Shown: piece after piece, positions 40,601 through 52,600 of the stretch | Numbering within the stretch: the stretch's first letter is position 1 | Layout of the letters: every line of letters begins with the position of its first letter | The notes under the pieces: generated by a model | Seen by the model: the letters and a program-made list of their open reading frames with translations, nothing else | The model's database searches: none | What the model was told of the DNA's origin: nothing | Made by a program: the position numbers and the translations under genes | Assembly: GCA_032622095.1 (NCBI GenBank) | Contig: CP136069.1 | Coordinates: 169,626,394-169,690,393 of the forward strand | Origin: Siphonodentalium dalli | Taxonomy: Eukaryota; Mollusca; Scaphopoda; Gadilida; Siphonodentaliidae | DNA: 64,000 nt | Direction: 5' to 3'

Positions 40601-43600
40601 GTTTGAACTGGTTGTGCTTGTGTAGTCAAGAGTCTAAGAGGGTTGTTTCCAAGTGGTGTTCCTGTATGTGCAAATCTTTCTGTTAGTAGTGTCGTCTGCA
40701 AAAACCTAACCCTTTCACTGTTTTTTTGTATTTTATTCCATTCTCTCTGCTAAATTTTTCTTTCTATATTTGAACATTTTCATTTAGAACTGAAATTCAA
40801 CTCTATTTTGAAGCATATTTACTCATCTTCAGTGAGTGATAATTGAATATTTGTTCTTTCAAGAGAAAAGGCTGCACCTTGGAGGAGTTTACAGTGAATT
40901 TAATGAAAATTATTTGCATATATACTCCAAATAAGTAAAGTTTATGGTCTAACAATGTTCAAAGTTAATTTAAGCTGAGCATTTTCTTATCTTTGTCACA
41001 TTCTCGAGAAAACAATAGACTGATAATATATACTACACTTAAACGTGAACCGGATTATGTTTTGTTGAGACTAACTATTAAGATATAAGTTTATATCATG
41101 TCATAAAAATTGCATGGTTCCCATAAATTCTCAAGGACCATCTAAGAAAGAGAAATTTTTATAACTTAATCATTATATTCAAACTGAAGATAATGCCGAT
41201 TCAATCTAAATGAAAATTTTATATTATGATCTGAAACAAGTGCAAAGCCAAGCAGAGACATGTGCCCCCCCCCCCCCCCACCCCACAACACTCAGTTTGG
41301 AGAGTGGGCAATGCTAAATAATTGTAAGGATGGAATTTTTTTTTTATTTTCTTAACCCAAGAAGTGGGTATCATTTCCCCTTAAACTGGGCTATCAATTC
41401 ACAAAAGCATAACCAAATGCAATGATTCATGCTCATGTTAAAAGCTGAATTGTTCATTCGGATACAAAATTAAGAAACAAGGGCTGAAAATTTGTTAAAA
41501 ATTAATAGACAACACCTGTAGTAAGTCGGTATTCTGTCCATGAGTTGTGCTATCACCATGCCAAAGAACAACGAAATCCGATAATTAACACCTTAGATAC
41601 AAGGTGATATGTTCAGACGAACAAAAAATTCTAAAATTTCCAAGTCAAACAAGGGCCATAACTCTAGTAAAAATTAATCGATGAAGCCCGTATTATGTGG
41701 GTATCATGTCCCCCCAACCTGTGCTATCACCATGACAAACGACCAAAAAAATTGATAATTAACACCATAGTTACAAGGTGATATGTTCAGACGGACACAA
41801 AATTCACAACTTTCCAAGTCAAACAAGGGCCGTAACTCTAGTAAAACTAAATGGATGAACCCCTTAGTATGTTGGTATCCTTTCCCCCAGCCTGTGCTAT
41901 CACTACATGCCAAAGGAAAACAAAAACTGATAACTAACACCAGAGTTACAGTAATGCCCTAATTAATCGACTCCTTTAACCACAGCAGAATTATGGGTAA
42001 CTTTTCAGGATTTAGTCGGAAATATGGCTTGTTGCCATTCATCGGAAAGCTCTCCCCGAGAGCTTTACGATGAATGGCAACAAGCCATATTTCCGACTAA
42101 ATCCTGAAAAGTTACCCATAATTCTGCTGTGGTTAAAGGAGTCGATTAATTAGGGCATTACTGCATGACAAGGTGATATGTTTGGACATACAGGCAAACG
42201 AACCCCTCGGATATATGCCCCAAACCTGCTACATGTTCATGCGCAAGTATAACATTTTGTGTGACGCTTATTATCTATTTTAATATGACCCATTTTTCCA
42301 AAAGCTCTTGACAGTGCATCGTGTATGGACAAAAAAAAATTCTCAGACACCTCAATTATGACCCGAAATAGGCCATAAAAAGTATATATTTGAAAATTCA
42401 CTCAAAATTATTTACATCTAAAACAGGCCTGAGCATGGTGCACGACATTTGAAGAATGATGTCCCCAGAGGGTGAATTTAGTGGGCTAGCATCACTAAAT
42501 TCACCCTCTGGGGGGACCTCATTCTGCTTAGTCCTAATCTTCTCTGGAAAGTATCTTTATTATAAAATTAACAAGTTTTTTAATTTCTTTAGAAACTTCT
42601 TCAAAGATAATTTTTTAGTTTAGTCTCTATATCCCCAAATTGGCAGACGACACATTGCATAATAGAGGTGCCCAATGGGTGCACATCACAATCTGGGAAC
42701 TTAAATCAGAGTCCAGGTCTCCCATAGCAGATGAGGCCATGCAGAATGAGGTCCCCAGATGATGAATTTGGTGATTCTAGTCTGCTGCGCAAGGTAATAT
42801 GACTAAATTCACCCTCTGGGGACCTCTCTCTGCAATGTCCGGCACCATATTCTCAGACCTTATCTAAAAAGTCAATCTCTTGTTTTAAAAGTATTCTGTT
42901 GAAGTAATGACTAAAATTACTAGAATTAGATTCAATGGCTCACATTGACAATTATGGATTGTATTGCATAAACAATTATCTATACAACCACAATTAACAA
43001 GAATTATCCCTGCCTCTACTGGTTTTCTTTACAGTAATGCTCTAAATAATCGACTCCTTAACCACAGCAGAATTATGGGTAACTTTTTCAGGATTTAGAC
43101 AGAAATATGGCTTGTTGCCATTCATCGGAAAGCTCTCACAGTGAGTCATATTTCCGACTAAATCCTGAAAAGTTACCCATAATTCTGCTGTGGTTAAGGA
43201 GTCGATTATTTAGGGCATTACTGTATGTAATCGTCTGAGAACAGCGATATTTATTATAGATCCAATGTTAACTTGAGCTAATAAAAGGTACTGGTAGTCT
43301 TGTCAATTTATATTATCAGTCTATTATCAGCCTCAGATTATGACAAAAGCAACTTTTTAGATTAACACTTACTATATACTCATTGACAATTATTTCCCTT
43401 GAGAAATGTTCAGATAATAAGTTCAACGAACGATTGGTTTGATGATATTATCTGAACATTTCCCACCAATTAATAGAAATCCTTCTCGACTCGTATTATC
43501 TTTCATCTGCTAATTTTTTCTGGACACCCCTCCAAATGAATTTACTTTTATGGGAGAATCCATTTAGTAACAAAAGGGTTTAAAGTTGGCCTTGAAGATT

Positions 43601-46600
43601 ATAGACCACGTTGAGGATGATAATCGAGGAAACACGCTCTTGAGAAGATGACTAACAGCACAATGAATGGGTTAGTTTAATGTTATAAACATGAATATAT
43701 AGAATTAGTGACCAACATTTCTCATTAACATGTGTGATGACAGCCCGAGTTTCACTCAAAAAAGCACAATCTGAGAACAAAACATCTTTTGATCCTTCAC
43801 CAGTAATTAAGCAGACCAATAAATGCATTGATCGTTAGGCCATAGTTAATTTGATGTTTAATTTGATGATTTTTTTTGGCAGAAAATAATAATGTATTTG
43901 ATTATTTATTGGCAAAATGCCCAATTCCATTGTCCCTTGTGAAAATTAAGTTAGGAACATTTACTCTTAGTCCCTAGACAGTTGCTTCATTCACATAAAA
44001 TGAAAATGTAAACAAGGTTGGTGTTGTCATACATAAACTTAATTAACCATGGCCTAAATATGCCAGCATACACAGGTCATTTGTTAAATATCTGTCAACA
44101 CTGCACATGTGAACAATTGACCCACATTAGAATTTGTTTGTTGATCTTGAATTTTGCGAAAACCCTGTGTCAATGCATTATCTTATATATTTGATTCTCC
44201 CTTAGGGAGCCTCACATATATAAGAGAATACATTGGCTTAAAAATATTTACCTTGACCTTGTAAGCCAGTGCATTTTCTTAATATGAGAGGTCCCCGATG
44301 GGAGACTGGCATGTATAAGAGAAAGCACTAGCACAGGATCTGTAATTCTTCACCAGTGCAGTTCCCATCATGAAAGATTTAATGGGGGTCAATGTTAGTG
44401 CAGAGTTCTCATGTTACCTATGCCATATACAGCATCAATATTATCCTCCTCTTTAAGAGGAGTACTTTTTTTGAAAAGATATTATTCAAGTGAAACTCTG
44501 GCTGAATGCAGAAACGATGTGAGAATTCTTAACTTTAGCAAGACGTGAAAAGATGTCAATGGTATTTTCTCTTGCATTAAGAAGTTGAAGAAAACAGAAT
44601 GCATTTCAACATATACAAGTTTCAGATTTAGTAGACAATTGATAACGAGGTGGTCAATACGTTTTCACTCATATTGCATGACTTGCTTCACAGTAGCATT
44701 CTGTTATATGTCTAGCCTATTGAAGGACTCGCAAAATACAATCCAAATCTGGTTCACCGGCTTAGGGGAAAGGCTCGTACAAGTCTGCTCGTATGTAAAC
44801 CAACTAGGATATTGGCAGAGCGAGATGCTGATGTCCGAGACCACCTCCATAGGCCTCTTATGACTGTCTTTATGACCAGACCTGGTGGCGGGATTTGTCA
44901 TCTAATTTGCTCAATTTTAACCAACAAATCAAAACATGATGCAATATATATATATCATAAAGAGCGACACCTTATAGTCATAATGTCTAATAATCTAATT
45001 TTCAGTTTAAAATGCTGATAGAATTAGGATGAAAATCGACATAGTTCAGAATTAATTTCGGCCGAGAAGAATTTCAGCTCGGTGACAACAAACACGATGG
45101 CGGCGCCCATGTTTAATCGATTAAGAATGCTGGTTGTGATTATATTGTTTTAAACTGTCAGAGCATTGTGTATTTCGGCAATTTATTTAAGATTTAAATC
45201 TTTACTATTTACTTTATTTACTTATTGGAAACCATATGATAAACAAAATTAGGATTATATACAACTATCAGGGTGACCCGACTTCGTCCGGTCTGTTTCC
45301 CATTCCCCCTGCTTTCATCCGTCGAAAGGTGCGAATTGACATTGAATTGACCATTTTGAAGGTCAAGGTCAGGTCTGGGTCATGATTGACCCGTCCAAAA
45401 CACTCCCCGACAAAAGTACCCTAGGTATCAAATTTCGTTGAAATTTCTCTGGCAGTTTTCCGGGCCATTGCTAACGAGCAGACAGAAGTCCCAAAATATA
45501 TAGTAGAAGAAGATGGGGAAATTCTTCGTCCTTTGCGTGAAATTATTTTCACCGGAAACTGTCGATGTCACTTTGTGAGGTCAATTGAGTTCACATACTT
45601 TTTAAAAATATGTAAACAATGCGGTAAACGTCTTTTTTCACATTAAATTACCGCTTTCAATTGACAACTGTTGTGTTGCTCAGAACAAATATGTTTTCTA
45701 CACAATAAACCAGTTTATTGTCACAATTATGATATTTGATTACATTTATTGGTTGTTTTAAGCGAGCTGGTCACTAAAGCGTGAAGACGGTAATAAGAGG
45801 CATATGGAGGAGGTCTCGGACATAAACCAGCATCTAGCTCTACCAATATCCTAGCTGGTTTACAGTTACGAATAGAATTGGACTAGGGGAAAGGCATTCA
45901 GAATAGCATTACATCTGAAGTCTGGTAAGGGTTAAGATCTACTGAATGTTTCAAAATGCAACTGTAAATGATTAGAATTGCATGCAACAAGACAGGACGT
46001 TATAACTCTACATTCATGTAATAACTAAGTGTATTACCTCACCATTAACCGCTCCATGAACCGCTCCATGAAAGGTTTGAAGACCTTATGACTTCTCCAT
46101 GTTATTTCTATACTGAGGCCAAAAAAAACATCTGTTTCCGATAAACGTACCTGCCTTTTTTTCAAATTTCTCCAGAAGGCTTGTCAACAGTTACCTGTTG
46201 GGAGTGTCATCATGAATATTTATCGTTTTTCCCACCCAATTCCAAAAGCAACAAGTCAGTCAGTTATTGATTTCAAGGGACAACATGTTTTTATAAAATG
46301 CTTGGTTCATTTTCAATACACATGGATCTACCATATTCCATGGGACTTTGACTACTATTATATTGTTTATGGCTGAAAGGATTTAAAAAAACATATTTGC
46401 AAAGAAAACAAAATCCTGCCTCCCTGTCTGGAAATTGTGCCAATGTTATCGGAAACCGAGAAGTTTTTTGTTTTGGCCCAATGCCATGAAAAGTCAATTT
46501 GCCATTTCTCAGGCCTGCGCGCATTGTCCTGAAATCCTGCGCATACAATCTTTTTATGCATGTTCAATCTCATAGAAAAATTATTTTATCGGTACGAATT

Positions 46601-49600
46601 TAATTGTGGTATGTTTTTTAAACAAACATTCCTGTTTAAAAAGATGTATATCTGTAATTTACAAAATCCACAAGAAGATCAAATGTGAAGAAAAGATGAC
46701 TTTCAATGAAATTTTATTTATTCTAAGTTCCCATAAATGAAAACCAAAATGGAACATATTTGCTTAATGAGAGCTGAAAATCTGAAAGCAAAACATTTAG
46801 CATAGAAACTTAATGGTGAACAGGGTGCGAAAAAAAGATGAAGAAAAAGAGCCACACATACCTTGCTGATTATTCACAAGCATCGGGGCTGGTGAAACCA
46901 AGCGTAGAGGACCTCCCATCCCTCTCGGGTTACCCATCACCAACTGTCCATTCTGGTCATAGTAAGCAGGTGCTAAAAACTGGTAACCAGGGTCTGAAAA
47001 TGTAAAATAAATTGAAAACCAATCAGCTTACTTTTCAGTCTGGGTGGGGAAGAGAGTACATTTTTACAAAACAGTGTTGGGAATATATATACAACAGGCA
47101 AATTCATTTCTACACAGACCCAGATGCAACCCTTGAAATTGGTATTTTTCTTCTATGGCGTCACTTAGAATTGTATTAAATTCTATATCGGCTTCCATAG
47201 CTTTTTCTACGGCATTGCCTTTTGCAGTATCTAATTTCAAGAGCTGCAGACATATTCACAACAACTGACAGATATTATGTTGTGATTATAGAAACTGCCA
47301 GACTTGTATGCAGTACTTTGTCATTTGTTTTTTCTGTTGGAAATACTTATCACATAATCACATTCACTTATGAATTTAGAATTATCTCCCTTTGAAATTC
47401 AACACTGTCTCTAGTTCAGAAATGATATCTAGTTTACTACAAATGAAAATTGGTGACATCAAATAACTGAATTTCAAGCTTAGAAGAAATGAGATTTCTG
47501 CGAGAGTGGACAATTTGTAATCTCCATGCCATTTTAAACAAGAGGTTGCACCCGGCAGTGCCGACATGCACCCAATGTGGAAAACTCGAACCGACCAAGT
47601 ATGGTTGAAATATCTGCTTGGACGGGAAAAAAACCCCAACATTTTCATATAAACAAATATAAATTACTCTGGAATGGAAACATGAACAAAATGATTGAAC
47701 AAATTGTGAACATCATAGTTGTGAACATCCATACCAATATTATTGATATCAGTTAACCGGTGGTGGAGATAGGCAATATTTACCATTTTCCAGGTTTTGG
47801 CAGCCATTTTCAGACAAAGTGACAATTTTTTTTCCATTGAGTTCAAATATTCATAAGTAATTGTATGCCCCACTTAATTTGCATAGTTCTGTCAATTTCT
47901 TATTAAAATATGACAAGAATCCTAACGGTGATTTTTTGGTGAAATTTCATACCAAGTTCTGTATAATCGAATTATTGAGCAATCGGAAGAGACTGGGGTC
48001 ACACGAATGGCATATTTCATTGCTCCAATGAACAATACAAAATAAAGTCACATTTCCATACAGCAGAGCCTGATCTAGAAGATATTAGTGAAAAACGTCA
48101 AATTTCCTCTTTCAGTCGCCATTTTGACAGCCATCTTTGACGGAGAGTTCCAACTTTACCATAACAATGTGGCATTATATCTATCAGAGTCATACTTACT
48201 GTATATGCCTATTTTTATATCGCATATTTCATGGTAAGATTAATTAATACGGACAAAAAATGAACACTTCCAAATAAAGATTGAGATTCGTCAACCAGTG
48301 GTTGAGACAACTGCTCGGACGGACAAAAAAACCCCAACATTTCCAAATAAACAAAGATGAATAACTCTAAAACGGAAAATCCAGAAAAACAGATTGAACA
48401 ATCCTTTGAATGCCCTCATGGTAGTGAACAACCATACCAAATTTCATTCCGAATGAGATATCTGCGTGGACAGAATGATAAATGTTGTGACGGATGGACA
48501 AGGTCAATCCAATATACCCATTCTCTTCAAGAGTGGGTTTATAAAAATGAAAGTGTCAATGACACTGTAGCTCAACTTGGAAAGGGAATAATTTAATGTA
48601 TTACAGTCAATGGAGCGATTAGGAATGTGGAAAGTTGAATGTCTAATACTAGTTTATAGACATGAAGAGAAAAGTAAAATCCAAGATGGCTGCTGGCGGC
48701 CATGTTTTCGGCCGAATGACCCCAAAATGATTGTATCCCATCTACATGTCATCGTTAACATCCATGACAAATTTTATGACGATCAGACTAAAGGTACGAC
48801 CTGTAGCCTATGCTAAAGAATTTAGTCATACAAAGAGTAAAATCCAAGATGGCTGCTGGCGGCCATGTTTTTTGGCCGAATGACACCAAAATGACTCGTT
48901 CCCATCTACATGTCATTATTAACATCTATGACAAATTTTATGACGATCAGACTAAAGGTACGACCTGTAGCCCATGCTAAAGAATTTAGTCATACAAAGA
49001 GTAAAATCCAATATTAACAACCATGACAAATTTCATGATGATCAGACGAACAGTACGACCTGTGGCCCATGCTAATGGATTAAATTTTGAAATCCAAGAT
49101 GGCCACTGGCGGCCATGTTTTTTGTCCGAATGACCCCAAAATGACTCGTTCCCATTTACATTCCAATTTCAACAGCCATGACAAATTTTATGATGATCAG
49201 ACTAAATGTACGACCTGTAGCCCGTGCTAAAGGATTTAGTCATACAAAGAGTAAAATCAAAGATGGCTGCTGGCGGCCATGTTTTTCTGCCGAATGACCC
49301 CAAAATTACTCGTTCCCATTTACATTCCAATTTCAACAGCCATGACAAATTTTATGATGATCAGACTAAAGGTACGACCTGTAGCCCGTGCTAAAGGATT
49401 TAGTCATACAAAGAGTAAAATCAAAGATGGCTGCTGGCGGCCATGTTTTTCTGCCGAATGACCCCAAAATGACTCGTTCCCATCTACATGTCATTATTAA
49501 CATTCACGACAAATTTTATGATGATCAGACTAAAGGTACAACCTGTAGCCCGTGCTAAAGGATTTAGTCATACAAAGAGTAAAATCCAATGATGGCTGCT

Positions 49601-52600
49601 GGCGACCATGTTTTTTGGCCGAATGACCCCAAAATTACTCGTTCCCATCTACATGTCATTGTTAACATCCATGACCCCAAAATTACTCGTTCCCATCTAC
49701 ATTCCAATTTCAACAGCCATGACAAATTTTATGATGATCAGACTAAAGGTACGGCCTGTAGCCCGTGCTAAAGGATTTAGTCATACAAAGAGTAAAATCC
49801 AAGATGGCTGCTGGCGGCCATGTTTTTTGGCCGATTGACCCCAAAATGACTCGTTCCCATCTACATGTCATTATTAACATTCTTGACAAATTTTATGATG
49901 ATCAGACTAAAAGTAGGACCTGTAGCCCGTGCTAAAGGATTTAGTCATACAAAGAGTAAAATCCAAGATGGCTGCTGGCGGCCATGTTTTTTGGCCGAAT
50001 GACCCCAAAATTACTCGTTCCCATCTACATGTCAATATTAACATCCATGACAAATTTGATGATGATCAGACTAAAGGTACGACCTGTAGCCCGTGCTAAA
50101 GAATTTAGTCATACAAAGAGTAAAATCCAAGAAGGCTGCTGGCCGCCATGTTTTTTGGCCGAATGACCCCAAAATTACTCGTTCCCATCTACATGTCAAT
50201 ATTAACATCCATGACAAATTTCATGATGATCAGACAACAGTACGACCTGTGGCCCGTGCTAATGGATTGAATTTTGAAATCCAAGATGGCCGCTGGCGGC
50301 CATGTTTTTTGTCAGAATGACCCCAAAATGACTCGTTCCCATCTACATTCCAATTTCAACAGCCATGACAAATTTTATGATGATCGGACTAAAGGTACGA
50401 CCTGTAGCCCGTGCTAAAGGATTTAGTCATACAAAGAGTGAAATCAAAGATGCCTGCTGGCGGCCATGTTTTTTGGCCGAATGACCCCAAAATGACTCGT
50501 TCCCATCTACATGTCATTATTAACATTCTTGACAAATTTTATGATGATTAGACTAAAAGTACGACCTGTAGCCCGTGCTAAAGAATTTAGTCATACAAAG
50601 AGTAAAATCCAAGATGGCTGCTGGCGGCCATGTTTTTGGGCCGAATGACCCCAAAATTACTCGTTCCCATCTACATGTCAATATTAACATCCATGACAAA
50701 TTTCATGACGATCAGACAAACAGTACGCCCTGTAGCCCGTGCTAATGGATTGAATTTTGAAATGCAAGATGGCCACTGGCGGCCATGTTTTTTTTACCGA
50801 ATGACCCCAAAATTAATCATTCTGGTCTAAATGTTGATGTCAACAGCTATGACAAATTTCATAATGATCCGACCAAAGGTACGACCTGTAGACTGCATTG
50901 TTGACGCCTTACGTACACACGCACACACGTACGACGGACGACAAAGCCATGGCAATAGCTCAAACTTTACAAAGTAAAGTTGAGCTAATAATGCTTACAG
51001 TTATTTGGGTTCTGCATGGGCTGTGGCTGCAGATTTGGAGTCGGAACATTTTCGTTTTGTTGCGATGGAGTAAGAGGTCGTCCTGACGGGTTTCTCATAA
51101 TTTGTTGATTTTGTTGCTGCTGTGGCTGTTGTTGAGGGGGTTGCTGTTGCGTCATTCCCTGCGGAGTTTGCTGGCCCTGCTGTTGTATCAGGTTAGCAGG
51201 GTAGATTCCCCAGGGAGTCTGAACGCCGTAGTACTGCATTGGAGGTACTGGTCCTGAAGAAAAAGAATGCATCAGTTTATTATCAAGGAACCTAACCAGG
51301 TTGTCATAAATATTCACATAGTTGATTAAAGGTACGGGCGGCGTTCGTTGCAGAAATATTCATATTTGTTCAAATCGCCATCAACAGAAGGAATATTAAA
51401 ATATATATAGTTTTGTTCATATGCCAAACATAATCAGCACGTAAAAAGTAAATTGTTGTCAAGACGTACCATGGTGTACGTAAACAAGAGCCTGCTGGTG
51501 TTAAAGACATTTTGATTCTGTTTACATAACACAGCATAATTCTATTGGTTAATCACACACAAATGATATAAACGCTCTTTATTATTTCCATATCAGGAAA
51601 ACAGTAACAAATATCGCTCTTTATGTTTACCATATCCGGATCTAATCAAAAGCCAGGTTCTGTAACGTTTTTTTATTTTGTTTACATAACAAAACAAAAA
51701 CATTTGACAATAACATACTGTTCATGCCATATTTCTAATACCGTATACCGCGGTATTGTTTTAGGATTACCGTGATATTTTTATGCTCAAATACTACCCA
51801 ACACTACCCAGGATTAACCCTTTTATGGTGGGAGCAGCATTAAAGATCCTGTGCCAGTGCATTCTCTAATATAGGAGCCTCGCATATATAAGAGGATGCA
51901 CTGGCTTACAAGGTCAAGATCAATATTGTTAGGCCAATGTATTATCTTATATATGCGAGGTTGGAATTAGTGGTGCCACGATTAATCATATAATCGATGA
52001 ACCGTTGATAAAGCCGATAATCAATTTCCATTTCCATCGTTGATTAATCTGCATTATTTATTTTTACATCGGAAAATGTCTGGTATTATTGAATTTCGTG
52101 TCTGTTTTACAGTTTAATCTACATATTGCAACCTTTGGTTGCATATCAAAGAGATTTCAACAACATGAGTACTACTAACTTATGTTGCAAACTGTCGGCA
52201 GTTCAGTTGATGATGCAACATGGATACTCTTCGGGTCGTTGTATATTCTACAAATTGGCGGTATATTTATACTTGAAAGGCGGCACTACATCTTTGATAT
52301 GTGCCGACTGTCACCGTGTTCAATGAACTGAATGCACTTGCCCTTGAATCTGATTGAACCAATGGGGAGTTGATTAACATTCTCTGGAAACCAGGGAACA
52401 TAGAGCATTTTAATCAACGATGTTCTCCGTGACGTCATTTGCGAGTATACTTTGTTTGCATAAGTAAACTTAGATGTTACTAGTACTGAGAGATGTTTAT
52501 TCCTCCAAATATGGAGACAATATGATACAATATCTGATTCGTATCTGCCATGATTTCTGTTCGAGAATAATTGTTTACGTTCCAATGAATATTAAAATAA

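Noticed and set aside
49279-50830. ORFs with [15 protein letters not shown]
   Set aside because: Same reason: monomer shadows in the second array.
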